A DNA stretch of 64,000 nucleotides, from the NCBI RefSeq assembly GCF_027531705.1, contig NZ_JAPZSP010000024.1, positions 55,055-119,054 of the forward strand, written 5' to 3'. The notes under the pieces are model-generated. The model worked only from the letters and a program-made list of their open reading frames with translations, was not told where the DNA came from and did no database searches. The translations under genes and the position numbers were made by a program. This document shows positions 36,822-46,090 of this stretch, piece by piece. The stretch is from Flavobacterium sp. (lineage in GTDB: Bacteria > Bacteroidota > Bacteroidia > Flavobacteriales > Flavobacteriaceae). Position 1 is the first letter of the stretch; each line of letters opens with the position of its first letter.

Positions 36822-36856
36822 TCGCATTAAATTATTGTAATCTAACAAAATTAAGT

Positions 36857-38266
36857 ATGAAACATCTTAACAAATTATTTGCTGTAGTGTTATTGTTTGC
36901 TGGACTAAGTTCGCAAGCGCAAGACAGTGACAACCCATGGGCAATTTCCTTTGGAGCAAACGCAGTAGACGGTGCTAGAGTTAGTGCTGCCTCAAAAATG
37001 GAAGATCAATTTTCTCAGTTTTTTAATGTGAAAAACTACTGGAACATTATCCCTTCTGTATCTTATTTGAATGTAACAAAACATGTTGGTGGTAATTTCT
37101 CTTTTGGAGTTACTGGATCGGTTAACAAAATTTCTAAATTTGTTGGAGAACGTCCAACAGTTCCTGGAGACTATCCAGTTGTTAACCCTGGTGATTTAAG
37201 CTACTATGCAGCTGATGGAGTTATTAAATATAGCTTCGGTAAGTATTTAAGTAAAGTTGTTGAACCATCTGCTCACATAGGTGGTGGTTATACTTGGTTA
37301 GGTGATGCTAGCTATGGTACTGTAAATGGAGGTTTAGGATTAACTTTCTGGTTTACAGAAATGGTTGGTCTTTCTTGGCAGTCAACTTACAAACATTCAA
37401 TGGAAGATTCAGCTATGAGAGGTGCAGCAGATAACGTACCAACTCACATGCAACATTTCGCAGGTCTTACTTTCAAATTTGGAGGTAAAGATACTGATGG
37501 AGATGGTGTTTATGACAAAGATGACGCTTGTCCAGAAGTTGCTGGTTTAAAACAATTCCAAGGTTGTCCTGATACTGACGGTGACGGAATCGTTGATAGC
37601 AAAGATGCTTGTGTTGACGTATTTGGTTTAGTTGCTTTAAACGGATGTCCTGATACTGACGGTGATGGTATTGCTGATAAAGATGATGCTTGTCCAGAAG
37701 TTGCTGGTTTAGCTGCTCTTAATGGTTGTCCAGATTCTGATGGTGACGGTGTAACTGATGCTTCAGACAAATGTCCTACTGTAAAAGGTCCTAAAGATAA
37801 CGCTGGTTGTCCATGGCCAGATACTGACGGTGACTCAGTTCTTGACAAAGATGACAAATGTCCTACTGTAAAAGGAACTGTTGCTAACAAAGGTTGTCCT
37901 GAAGTAAGTGATGAAGTTGTTAAAAAATTGAATGACTATGCTAAAATTATCTTATTTGATACTAACAAAGCTACATTCCAACAACAAACTTACCCAGTTT
38001 TACAAGCTATTACTTCTATCTTAAAAGAGTATCCAAACTCTAACTTCGCAATCGAAGGTCATACAGATAGCGATGGTAAAGATGCTGCTAACCAAACATT
38101 ATCAGATAATAGAGCTGCTGCTGTTAAAAACTATTTAGTTGAAAACGGAATTGCTTCTTCTAGATTAACATCTGCTGGTTACGGTGAAACTAAACCAATC
38201 GATACTAACAAAACTAAAGCTGGTAAAGCTAACAACAGAAGAGTTGAAGTGAAATTAGTAAAATAA
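36857..38266 (+). CDS. OmpA-family outer-membrane protein with thrombospondin type 3 repeats
   Basis: The signal peptide ends SSQAQ. An eight-stranded barrel of about 200 residues follows. Five TSP3 calcium-binding repeats come next, each DxDGDGxxDxxDxCP (for example [15 protein letters not shown]). The C-terminal OmpA domain binds peptidoglycan ([44 protein letters not shown]). This is the usual abundant P60/OmpA-type porin of flavobacteria, linking the outer membrane to the wall. A strong promoter and its own terminator mark it as a single-gene unit. Confidence 0.95.
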   Translation: MKHLNKLFAVVLLFAGLSSQAQDSDNPWAISFGANAVDGARVSAASKMEDQFSQFFNVKNYWNIIPSVSYLNVTKHVGGNFSFGVTGSVNKISKFVGERPTVPGDYPVVNPGDLSYYAADGVIKYSFGKYLSKVVEPSAHIGGGYTWLGDASYGTVNGGLGLTFWFTEMVGLSWQSTYKHSMEDSAMRGAADNVPTHMQHFAGLTFKFGGKDTDGDGVYDKDDACPEVAGLKQFQGCPDTDGDGIVDSKDACVDVFGLVALNGCPDTDGDGIADKDDACPEVAGLAALNGCPDSDGDGVTDASDKCPTVKGPKDNAGCPWPDTDGDSVLDKDDKCPTVKGTVANKGCPEVSDEVVKKLNDYAKIILFDTNKATFQQQTYPVLQAITSILKEYPNSNFAIEGHTDSDGKDAANQTLSDNRAAAVKNYLVENGIASSRLTSAGYGETKPIDTNKTKAGKANNRRVEVKLVK

Positions 38267-38287
38267 TTTCTTTTAAAATATTTCTTG

Positions 38288-38322
38288 AAAACGCCTCGAT
38301 TTATCGGGGCGTTTTTTTTATT
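38288..38322 (+). terminator. Intrinsic terminator after the OmpA/TSP3 gene
   Basis: Arms AACGCCTCGAT (to 38300) and ATCGGGGCGTT (from 38303) pair with one T-G wobble and are followed by a run of T. It ends just before the AddB-like start at 38331. Confidence 0.88.
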
Positions 38323-38330
38323 TTTATAGA

Positions 38331-41093
38331 ATGACAAATACCTCTTTTTTAGATGCAATTGCAAAAGTAGTAATCGATGATTATTCGAATGATTTATTGA
38401 ATACTTATATCATTTTGCCGAATAAAAGAGCGAAAGTATTCTTAATCGAAGCTTTAAAGAAAAAAGCTGACAATACCATTTTATCGCCAAATATTATCAG
38501 TATTGAAGATTTTATTCAAGAAATTGCTGGTATTCGTTCTATTGATCCAATCGAATTGTTGTTTGAGTTTTATGAAGTTTATCTTTCTATAACAGAAAAA
38601 CCAAACAAACAAGAATTTGAACTATTTGCCAATTGGGCAAAAACATTATTACAAGATTTTAACGAAATTGATCGCTATTTACTCGATCCAATGCATGTTT
38701 TATCTTATCTTAAAGATATTGAAGACATCAAAAAATGGGGAATAGAAGTTGAAAACAAAACACCTTTACTCGAAAAATATATTGATTTTTGGAAACTTCT
38801 ACCTAATTATTACCAATCACTTTATAGTCATCTGCTTCAAAAAAAAGTGGGTTACCAAGGTTTAATATATCGTGAAGCAACCAATAATTTAGTTCAATTC
38901 TCAAATTCTATTTCAGATAAAAAAATAATTTTTGCAGGGTTTAATGCGCTTAATGCTTCTGAAGAAAAGATAATTCAACACCTACTAGAAAATGGTCAAG
39001 CTAAAATATATTGGGATATTGATGAAACATTTTTGAAAGATTCCTATCATGATGCAGGTTTGTTTGTTCGTCGCTATAAAGAAAACTGGAAATATTACAA
39101 ATCAAATCCTTTTGAATGGATTGCAACCGATTTTTCTAAAGAAAAAAAAATCAATATTATTGGAACACCCAAAACTATTGGTCAAGCCAAAATAACTGGA
39201 AAACTTATTGAAAACATAATCAATGAAAATCACCAAAATCAGTTAGATAAAGTAGCGATTGTTTTAGGAGAAGAAAGTTTATTAGTGCCGCTTTTATACA
39301 CTTTACCATCAACTGTTGAAGCTTTGAATATAACAATGGGTTATTCAAGTAAAAACAATCCAGCGCAAGTTTTGATTGCAAAATTATTCAAATTACACAC
39401 CAATGCTTTATCTCGAAACGGAGCAAGCTATGTGTTTTATTACAAAGATGTGCTCGATATTTTGACACATCCACTTGTTGAACCTTATGTTTTTGCTAAC
39501 AAATTGGCAAGCATTATTAATCAAAATAATTACACATTCATAACCCACAAAAAGCTTTATGAACTTATTGAAAATCCGAATAATTTATTCAATTTACTTT
39601 TTACAAAATGGGAAAATGGTTCAATTGAAGTTCTTGAATCTATTTCAACTTTGTTGGTTACCATCAAAAACAATTTGAGTAACAATAATGAAGATGAAAA
39701 AATAAGTAAAGCTTTTGTGTTTTCAATTTTTAAAACCATTAATAAACTGAACACTTATTATTCAAATCATGATAATATCGATAAAATTGAAACTTTATAT
39801 GCCATCTACAAACAAGTTATCGATTTGGCTGAAGTTTCCTTTGAAGGTGAACCTTTGAATGGATTGCAAATTATGGGTGTTTTAGAAAGTCGCGTTTTAG
39901 ATTTTGAAACAGTCATTATAACCTCAATGAACGAAGGAAAATTTCCAGCAGGAAAATCAATGAATTCATTTATTCCATATGATGTGAAAAGAGAATTAGG
40001 TTTGCCAACTTATAAGGAAAAAGATGCTATTTACACTTTTCACTTTTACCATTTGATACAACGTGCCAAAAACATTTACTTACTTTATAATACAGAAAGC
40101 GAAGGATTAGATGCTGGCGAAAAAAGTCGTTTTATAACACAATTAGAAGTCGAAAAACAACCAAATCACACCATTACTGATGAAATTTACAATGCTGTTT
40201 TGCCCGAAATAGCTTATCAACCATTAGTAATCCCAAAGTCTGAAAGTGTCATGACTCGATTGAAAGAAATAGCTGCTTTAGGATTTTCACCATCGGCATT
40301 GACAAGTTATATTCGAAATCCGATTGATTTTTACTTTCAAAAAATTCTACATATTCGAGAAGTCGAAGAAGTTGAAGAAAACATTGCACTAAACACTTTA
40401 GGAACGATTATTCATGAAACTTTAAAGTTTTTATACGAACCATTCATCGGAAAGTTTTTGAGCGAAAAAGATATTAAAAATTGCTTAGAAAAGTTAGATG
40501 AGGAAGTTTTGAAACAATTCAAATTGGTTTACAAAGAAGGCGAAATCAAAAAAGGTAGAAATTTGCTCGCTTTTGAAGTGGCTAAACGAAATGTATTCAA
40601 TTTTCTTAAACTGGAATTAGAAAGCATCAAAAGTGGTGATGCTATTAAGATAATTGCTCTCGAACAAACTTTTCAGCGTGAATTAAATCATCCTAAATTG
40701 CCATTTCCAGTATTGATAAAAGGAAATGTAGATAGAATAGAAGAACGCAACGGAATCATAAGAATAATTGATTACAAAACCGGTAAAGTTGAAAAAGGAA
40801 ACGTTACCCTAAAATCATGGAATGGATTAACAGAAGAAATCAAAAATGACAAAATCATTCAAGTTTTGGCTTATGCTTTTATGTATGAAAAACAAGCAAA
40901 TGAAAAACCAATAGAAGCTGGAATTTTATCATTCAAAAACTTAAAATCAGGATTTTTACCTTTTATTTTTAAAGAAGACAAAAACGAAAGCACAACAATC
41001 AAGGATTCAATTTTGACCAATTATTTAGACGAAATTGCTTTGTTATTAAGTGAGATTTTAGATGAAAATAAACCTTTTGAAGAGAAAATATAG
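38331..41093 (+). CDS. AddB-like PD-(D/E)XK nuclease family protein
   Basis: The 920-residue protein starts TSFLDAIAKVVIDDY...YIILPNKRAKVFL, a helicase-like N-terminus without a Walker A motif. It continues with GLQIMGVLESRVLDFETVIITSMNEG, a motif of inactive SF1-like AddB/RexB chains. It ends in a nuclease core (VDRIEERNGIIRIIDYKTG). The CxxxxxF cluster of classic AddB iron-sulphur staples is missing: the equivalent site reads SYIRNPIDFYF with no Cys. It is the likely partner of the AddA-like protein at 32361-35516. The two genes flank kbl and the porin gene, an arrangement that may be usual for the group. Confidence 0.85.
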   Translation: MTNTSFLDAIAKVVIDDYSNDLLNTYIILPNKRAKVFLIEALKKKADNTILSPNIISIEDFIQEIAGIRSIDPIELLFEFYEVYLSITEKPNKQEFELFANWAKTLLQDFNEIDRYLLDPMHVLSYLKDIEDIKKWGIEVENKTPLLEKYIDFWKLLPNYYQSLYSHLLQKKVGYQGLIYREATNNLVQFSNSISDKKIIFAGFNALNASEEKIIQHLLENGQAKIYWDIDETFLKDSYHDAGLFVRRYKENWKYYKSNPFEWIATDFSKEKKINIIGTPKTIGQAKITGKLIENIINENHQNQLDKVAIVLGEESLLVPLLYTLPSTVEALNITMGYSSKNNPAQVLIAKLFKLHTNALSRNGASYVFYYKDVLDILTHPLVEPYVFANKLASIINQNNYTFITHKKLYELIENPNNLFNLLFTKWENGSIEVLESISTLLVTIKNNLSNNNEDEKISKAFVFSIFKTINKLNTYYSNHDNIDKIETLYAIYKQVIDLAEVSFEGEPLNGLQIMGVLESRVLDFETVIITSMNEGKFPAGKSMNSFIPYDVKRELGLPTYKEKDAIYTFHFYHLIQRAKNIYLLYNTESEGLDAGEKSRFITQLEVEKQPNHTITDEIYNAVLPEIAYQPLVIPKSESVMTRLKEIAALGFSPSALTSYIRNPIDFYFQKILHIREVEEVEENIALNTLGTIIHETLKFLYEPFIGKFLSEKDIKNCLEKLDEEVLKQFKLVYKEGEIKKGRNLLAFEVAKRNVFNFLKLELESIKSGDAIKIIALEQTFQRELNHPKLPFPVLIKGNVDRIEERNGIIRIIDYKTGKVEKGNVTLKSWNGLTEEIKNDKIIQVLAYAFMYEKQANEKPIEAGILSFKNLKSGFLPFIFKEDKNESTTIKDSILTNYLDEIALLLSEILDENKPFEEKI

Positions 41094-41098
41094 CAAAA

Positions 41099-41134
41099 CT
41101 TCGTGAACTTCGTGCCTTCTTTGTGATCTTCGTG
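41099..41134. repeat. Four-copy CTTYGTG direct-repeat cluster
   Basis: The heptamer CTTCGTG occurs at 41099, 41108 and 41128, with CTTTGTG at 41119, so the copies lie 9, 11 and 9 bases apart. The cluster is followed by GTTAAACC and fills the short gap between the converging AddB-like and hydrolase genes. Similar heptamer strings are common intergenic elements in Bacteroidota. Confidence 0.5.
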
Positions 41135-41142
41135 GTTAAACC

Positions 41143-41925
41143 CTAAACCTTCTTCAAAAAACCTTTCAAAACTACTTTTAATTCTTCTTTATTTTCAATG
41201 TGGCTCATGTGTCCATCAGGAAAAGTTACTAATTCAACCGAAGTATTTTCTATTTGATGACGGTTTTCATCATAATTTAAAACGCCGTCTTTTTCGCCAA
41301 GAATCAATAATTTTGGATAGTCAGTTAGGTGAAACAAAACCTCTCTATCTTTTCTTATTTTCATGCCTTCAAGTGCCGCAATAATTCCCTGAAGTGGCGT
41401 TTTTAGAGCTTCTAACTTTACTTTTTCTGTTTGCAAAGCAAGTTTTTCACGGTTTTCTTCACTAAATAAATTCGCAATTGAGAGTCGTACAAAAGTCGTG
41501 TAATCTTGCTTTACGGCTTTGATGGCTCTGTCTCTATTAACTTTTCTTTCTTTTGAATCGGCATACGAAGTAGAATTCATCAAAACCAAGCCTTTTACTT
41601 TTTCAGGATATAATTCGGCGAAAGCCAACGCAACATAACCGCCCATTGAATGTCCAACAAAAATCGCTTTTCTAATTTTTAATTCATGCAAAACCGCTTG
41701 CACCATATCGGCTTGATCTTCCATAGTGTGAACATAACTCAGGCAATCGGTTTGTCCGTGACCTAATAAATCAATAGTCACCACACGGTTTTTAAGTAAT
41801 AATTCAGGCATAATGTCATTCCACATCAACTGATTTTCGAGAAAACCATGAAGTAAAACAACTGTTGTTCCTTTTCCAGTGTCAGAAAAAGAAACGTTTA
41901 TATTTTTGTAGTGAATTGTTTTCAT
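41143..41925 (-). CDS. Alpha/beta hydrolase
   Basis: The start is taken at the ATG at 41925; the frame is open upstream to 42012, but those residues (WMIDAKFGIWNFF...) look non-coding and overlap the divergent promoter region. Nucleophile Ser93 lies in the elbow VGHSMGG, the acid in LLILGEKDG, and His in FPDGHMSHIE. The oxyanion strand is VVLLHGFLENQLMW. Size and motifs fit the MhpC/BioH-like group of esterases and C-C hydrolases; the substrate is unknown. It is divergent from thiL. Confidence 0.9.
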   Translation of the reverse strand: MKTIHYKNINVSFSDTGKGTTVVLLHGFLENQLMWNDIMPELLLKNRVVTIDLLGHGQTDCLSYVHTMEDQADMVQAVLHELKIRKAIFVGHSMGGYVALAFAELYPEKVKGLVLMNSTSYADSKERKVNRDRAIKAVKQDYTTFVRLSIANLFSEENREKLALQTEKVKLEALKTPLQGIIAALEGMKIRKDREVLFHLTDYPKLLILGEKDGVLNYDENRHQIENTSVELVTFPDGHMSHIENKEELKVVLKGFLKKV

Positions 41926-42050
41926 AATGTGACAAAGGTAATTATTTAAAATTCCAAAAAAGAAATTCCAAATTCCAAATTTTGCATCTATCATCCAACT
42001 CCCAACATCCAAAAATTCTGATTACCTTTGCATAAAAATTGAGCACTACC

Positions 42051-43097
42051 ATGATAGAAGATAAAAATCCGCAACGAACATCGATTTCACAATTAGGCGA
42101 ATTTGGATTAATTGAACATTTGACTAAAAATTTTGAAGCCAAACAACCTTCCACATTAAAGTCGATTGGTGATGATGGAGCTGTTTTGAATTTTGGCGAT
42201 AAAAAAGCAGTTGTTTCAACCGATTTGTTAATTGAAGGTGTTCATTTTGATTTGTCTTATATGCCTTTGCGCCATTTAGGCTATAAAGCTGTTGTAGTCA
42301 ATCTTTCTGATATTTGCGCAATGAATGCCAAACCAACACAAATAACAGTTTCTGTGGCGGTTTCTAATCGTTTTCCGCTTGAAGCTTTAGAAGAACTGTT
42401 TGAAGGAATTGCATTGGCTGCAAAATTCTATAATGTTGATGTAATTGGTGGCGACACAACTTCGTCTCAAAAAGGTTTAATTATTTCGGTTACGGCTATT
42501 GGAGAAGCTAATGAAGAAGAAATTGTATATAGAAATGGTGCTAAACCAACAGACTTACTTGTAGTTTCTGGGGATTTAGGTTCAGCTTATATGGGTTTAC
42601 AAGTTTTAGAACGTGAGAAACAAGTTTTTCAGGTAAATCCGAACAACCAACCCGATTTAGACGCCTATTCGTATTTGATAGAAAGACAACTTAAACCTGA
42701 AGCTCGTACTGATGTAAGAACGTTGCTTTTTGCTTTAGAAATAAAACCAACGGCTATGATTGATATTTCTGATGGATTGTCTTCGGAGATTATTCATATT
42801 TGCAAACAATCGAAAGTGGGTTGTAATCTTTATGAAGAAAAAATTCCAGTTGATCCTCAGTTTATAAATGTTTGTGAAGAATTTACTATCGACAGCACAA
42901 CCGTTGCTATAAATGGTGGCGAAGATTATGAACTGTTGTTTACAATTGCTTTGGAAGATTTTGACAAAATAAAAGGAAATCCAAATTTTACAGTGATTGG
43001 ACATTTAACAGAAGAAACCGAAGGCATTCATTTGATTACAAGAGCCAACACTAAAATTCCGTTGAAAGCTAGAGGTTGGGATGCTTTAGAAGAATAA
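42051..43097 (+). CDS. thiL: Thiamine-monophosphate kinase
   Basis: Phosphorylates thiamine monophosphate to the active cofactor, the last step of thiamine diphosphate synthesis. The ATG at 42051 is preferred to the TTG at 42039. ThiL motifs are clear: SIGDDGAVLNF, STDLLIEGVHFDLSYMPLRHLGYKAVVVNLSDICAMNA, VIGGDTTSSQKGL, MIDISDGLSSEI and INGGEDYELLFTI. It stands alone; no other thi gene is nearby. Confidence 0.95.
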   Translation: MIEDKNPQRTSISQLGEFGLIEHLTKNFEAKQPSTLKSIGDDGAVLNFGDKKAVVSTDLLIEGVHFDLSYMPLRHLGYKAVVVNLSDICAMNAKPTQITVSVAVSNRFPLEALEELFEGIALAAKFYNVDVIGGDTTSSQKGLIISVTAIGEANEEEIVYRNGAKPTDLLVVSGDLGSAYMGLQVLEREKQVFQVNPNNQPDLDAYSYLIERQLKPEARTDVRTLLFALEIKPTAMIDISDGLSSEIIHICKQSKVGCNLYEEKIPVDPQFINVCEEFTIDSTTVAINGGEDYELLFTIALEDFDKIKGNPNFTVIGHLTEETEGIHLITRANTKIPLKARGWDALEE

Positions 43098-43115
43098 TAT
43101 ATAGTTATTTACATA

Positions 43116-43148
43116 AAAAAAGCGTTCCGTAATAGAACGCTTTTTGTT
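43116..43148. terminator. Bidirectional terminator between thiL and the response regulator
   Basis: Perfect arms AAAAGCGTTC (43118-43127) and GAACGCTTTT (43135-43144) with a 7-base loop are flanked by A and T runs, so both converging genes can end here. Confidence 0.9.
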
Positions 43149-43151
43149 TTT

Positions 43152-43820
43152 TTATAACAATCCTTTTTTTCTTGCTTTATCCAATAAATCTTGATCTAAA
43201 TCTGTTTTGACACCAAGTACTTTGAATAAATTTTTTCTTCTATTTATAACGACTTCAGAAGTCAGCGGAACATATTTTAGTAAATATCTTGGCTTAATTC
43301 CTTTTGAAATTTGAGTTAGAATCTCTTTATCAAATTGGTCAAAATCGTATCCTTCATATTGTGGTTTGCTTAACAACTTCACAACAGAATCACTATAATA
43401 GTGAAGGTTTTTCATTATTTTATCAAAACCGAGCAATAACTCTTTATGTCCAAGGTCATTTTTTATAGCTAGACCATTAGGATTTACAGTATCAATAAGC
43501 GAAAGCACTTTTTCCATATCATTAGTCATGGTTAACATGATAAGTCGAGCATCAGGCATTTGTTTTTGAATAAGTAAAGCTAAATCTTCGCCAGAAAAAA
43601 TGTTTTTTTCTTCGTATGCTGGCATGTTCAAGTCTAAAAATACAACATCAAACGGTACTTCGGCATTCATTATTGCTTCATAACCTGTTTCACAGTTTTT
43701 AGCTTGGGAAATATTAAATTGGTAGTTTTCTTTTGATTTGTATGCATTTATTCCATGCTTATAGCCTTCGATGATAAACGGATGATCATCTACAATAAGA
43801 AGGTTAATAATATTTGACAT
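43152..43820 (-). CDS. Response regulator paired with the HisKA_3 kinase
   Basis: An N-terminal receiver domain has the phosphoacceptor Asp63 (VVFLDLNMPAYEEKN), acidic pair Asp11-Asp12 (LLIVDDHP) and the conserved Thr in MLTMTND. The C-terminal 65 residues (FDQFDKEILTQISKGIKP...SEVVINRRKNLFKVLGV) form a degenerate LuxR/NarL-like helix-turn-helix. It lies six bases after the kinase gene at 43827-45866, so the two form one operon and very probably one signalling pair. Target genes are not shown. Confidence 0.93.
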   Translation of the reverse strand: MSNIINLLIVDDHPFIIEGYKHGINAYKSKENYQFNISQAKNCETGYEAIMNAEVPFDVVFLDLNMPAYEEKNIFSGEDLALLIQKQMPDARLIMLTMTNDMEKVLSLIDTVNPNGLAIKNDLGHKELLLGFDKIMKNLHYYSDSVVKLLSKPQYEGYDFDQFDKEILTQISKGIKPRYLLKYVPLTSEVVINRRKNLFKVLGVKTDLDQDLLDKARKKGLL

Positions 43821-43826
43821 TTTGTA

Positions 43827-45866
43827 CTAAGTTTGGTTTGGTTTTGGGGCATTTAATGGAATTATTACGGTTGTTGAAGTTCCCTGGTCAATGAGAGAAT
43901 TAATTTCATATTTACCACTAGATTCCTCGGCTCTTGCAACCATGTTTTTCAATCCTATTCCTTTTTTCTTTTTGTTTAAATCAAATCCTAAACCGTCATC
44001 ACTAACAGTTAAAACAATGTTTTCATCTACCGATTTGAAATCAACATTTATCGCTTTTGCTTTAGCGTATTTATTACAATTTTGTAACGTTTCTTGAAGA
44101 ATTCTATACAAATTAATCTTAGCAATATTGTTTAACATATCCCATTTAATATTTTTATCAAAAGAATATGTCAACTTAGTTGTAAAAGAATTTTTTTGCT
44201 CTTCAAGCAAATTTAATACAATTCCAACAAAGTTATTAATTAATTTTTCTTTTTCTGAGCTTAAGTCATGAGAAATTTCTCGAATTTCTTGTTCGATATT
44301 CTTCAATTCCTGAATATAAGTATACCTTCTATCGATAGAATCCTTGTCTTTAGCATCATTCAAACTATCTAAGTTAAGTCTTGTACCAAACATTTTGCTC
44401 AACACACCGTCATGAAGTTCTTGTGCCATTCTCTTTTTCTCATCTGCACGGCTTTCTTCAATTGTAGCTTGTTGCGAAATCATAAGATTATAGATCTCTT
44501 CATTTACTTCTTGTTGTTGTTGTTTTAGAGCGAGTTCACGGTTTTTAGCTTTTTGTGATCTAACAATATATAAAAGTGCAAAGATTCCAGCAGTAGCAAA
44601 TAAATAGTAAATTAGATTACGGTTCTCAACCTCAAGCTCCGATTTTTGTTGAATAATTTCATCTGTTTCATAAGCAATCCTTGCAAAGCGATCTTTTACT
44701 TTTCTCTCTTCGTTTTGTACGCTGTCGTTTAGGCGAATGTATTCTTGAGAGTATTTTGCAGCGTTTTTTATATCTACGTTTGATAGTTGTTTTAATGACG
44801 CGAGAATATCACTAGACACTTTAGTAGATTTTGCTAGTTTTAATGCATCATATGCAAATTTTTTTGAATTTATGCTATCATTAATTTCTCTATAATATTC
44901 TGAAAGATGTATTTTACTTAAAATTACTCCATCATAAAGTTGATTTTTTTCCCTTAATTTTAAAGATAAATGAAATAGACCAGGTAGTTCACTATAATCT
45001 TTTAACTTAAATTTTGAATAAGCATAATTATCAGTTAAGTTAGCAAATAAATCGGGCATTTCAGGAAGTAGATATTTACTTTTGAGACCTTCTTTAAAAT
45101 ATTCAATGGCTTTTATATGATCATTATTATTTTGATAGGAGAAACCTATGTTATTAAATGAAATAGGAACATAAAATTTTTTTTCATAAGTATCAATTGT
45201 TAACGCAATTTGAAGCGCATTATTTAAATATATAATTGAGTTAGAATAATTTTTTAGACCATTTGATGAAAGTCCAATTAGATTGTTAGCCAAGTAGTTA
45301 CTTTTTAAGTCTTTCTCTTTGTTGATGAACTTTAAAGCTTCAATTGCCGACTGTTCACTTTCTAAATAATTGTTAGTACTGTATAGAAGATTTGATTTTG
45401 CTATAAAATTTTTGGCAATATCAGAACTGTCTTTCAATATAAGATAAAGTTTTTCAGCCTTCAAAAAGTAATAATATGAACTATCTATTTCATATAAATC
45501 TAACTTGGACTTTCCTATAAGGTTATAAGATGAGGCAATATTTAAAGTGTCGTTTGATAAAGTAGCATAAGTTAGTAAAACTTTACTGGTTTTTTCTTGC
45601 ATTTTTGTCTCATCCAACTTATAATATTGTTCTGAAATTTCGGCTAACAAATTTCTGTTATTTAACGAATTTCCAGATTTTATTATTAAATCAAAACTTT
45701 TGTTTAATGAAGAAATTCTTTTTTCTCTAGTTAAAGATGTTTTTTCTCCATCTTTAATAAGTGTTCCAATAGAATCTTTTGATATAAGTTTAGTTTCATT
45801 CAAGTTTTTCTTTTTACTACAACCTAAAATCAACAAAAAAATTAAAAATATTTGCGCCTTTTTCAA
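43827..45866 (-). CDS. Lipoprotein-leader sensor histidine kinase with TPR sensor
   Basis: The N-terminus MKKAQIFLIFLLILGC has a lipobox-like Cys16. TPR-type repeats fill residues about 70-380 (YLANNLIGLSSNGLKNYSNS, NNIGFSYQNNNDHIKAIEYF). A transmembrane helix at about 418-436 follows, and a coiled coil leads to the HisKA_3 dimerisation box with His485 (KKRMAQELHDGVLSKMFG) and a HATPase_c domain (NCNKYAKA, VSDDGLGFDLNKKKKGIGLKNM). The sensor part should be periplasmic and the kinase cytoplasmic. It is the first gene of the unit with the response regulator. The palindromic terminator at 45904-45925 separates it from the peptide gene upstream. Confidence 0.93.
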   Translation of the reverse strand: MKKAQIFLIFLLILGCSKKKNLNETKLISKDSIGTLIKDGEKTSLTREKRISSLNKSFDLIIKSGNSLNNRNLLAEISEQYYKLDETKMQEKTSKVLLTYATLSNDTLNIASSYNLIGKSKLDLYEIDSSYYYFLKAEKLYLILKDSSDIAKNFIAKSNLLYSTNNYLESEQSAIEALKFINKEKDLKSNYLANNLIGLSSNGLKNYSNSIIYLNNALQIALTIDTYEKKFYVPISFNNIGFSYQNNNDHIKAIEYFKEGLKSKYLLPEMPDLFANLTDNYAYSKFKLKDYSELPGLFHLSLKLREKNQLYDGVILSKIHLSEYYREINDSINSKKFAYDALKLAKSTKVSSDILASLKQLSNVDIKNAAKYSQEYIRLNDSVQNEERKVKDRFARIAYETDEIIQQKSELEVENRNLIYYLFATAGIFALLYIVRSQKAKNRELALKQQQQEVNEEIYNLMISQQATIEESRADEKKRMAQELHDGVLSKMFGTRLNLDSLNDAKDKDSIDRRYTYIQELKNIEQEIREISHDLSSEKEKLINNFVGIVLNLLEEQKNSFTTKLTYSFDKNIKWDMLNNIAKINLYRILQETLQNCNKYAKAKAINVDFKSVDENIVLTVSDDGLGFDLNKKKKGIGLKNMVARAEESSGKYEINSLIDQGTSTTVIIPLNAPKPNQT

Positions 45867-45891
45867 AAATTTATTTTTTAAAACATTTGAT

Positions 45892-45925
45892 AAAGATAAA
45901 AAAAAAGATGCATTAATGCATCTTT
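45892..45925 (-). terminator. Palindromic terminator for the 46-aa peptide gene
   Basis: A perfect 22-base palindrome (arms AAAGATGCATT and AATGCATCTTT, 45904-45925) is followed on the minus strand by eight Ts. It lies 24 bases beyond the stop of the small peptide gene and upstream of the kinase start. Confidence 0.8.
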
Positions 45926-45949
45926 AAGTTATTTTTATGGAAGTAGTTG

Positions 45950-46090
45950 TTATACTTTCACTCCAGTTGATGTTCCACCAATCTCAGTAGTAGTTTTAGA
46001 GATAGTTACTTTTTCTGTTTTTGGCTCATTAAAAGACGTTAATACAACCATTGTAAAGAATACACCGAAAGTTAAAATTGCTTTTTTCAT
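45950..46090 (-). CDS. Small exported peptide, 46 aa
   Basis: A short frame from ATG at 46090 to TAA at 45950 encodes 46 residues. It starts with a signal-like stretch (MKKAILTFGVFFTMVVLTSF) and continues with a Thr/Lys-rich tail (NEPKTEKVTISKTTTEIGG). Two features support it as real: a clear signal peptide in exactly this frame, and its own terminator 24 bases after the stop. It has no homology I recognise. It lies between the kinase operon and the LytTR regulator, both transcribed the same way. Confidence 0.65.
   Translation of the reverse strand: MKKAILTFGVFFTMVVLTSFNEPKTEKVTISKTTTEIGGTSTGVKV

Noticed and set aside
37510..37890. 126-aa minus-strand frame across the TSP3 repeats
   Set aside because: It is the antisense of a repetitive DxDGDG region, which keeps stops away by composition; the plus-strand OmpA gene is certain.
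42013..42050. Longer N-termini for the hydrolase (to 42012) and thiL (from 42039)
   Set aside because: The extra residues do not fit the families, the ThiL one needs TTG, and both would occupy the divergent promoter region.
42735..43004. 89-aa minus-strand frame inside thiL
   Set aside because: Shadow of thiL; no signal, motif or spacing supports it.
44091..44560. Possible CRISPR or repeat-like TTGTTGTTG run near 44510
   Set aside because: It is the coding stretch for the Gln-rich coiled coil of the kinase (QQQQ), not a repeat array.
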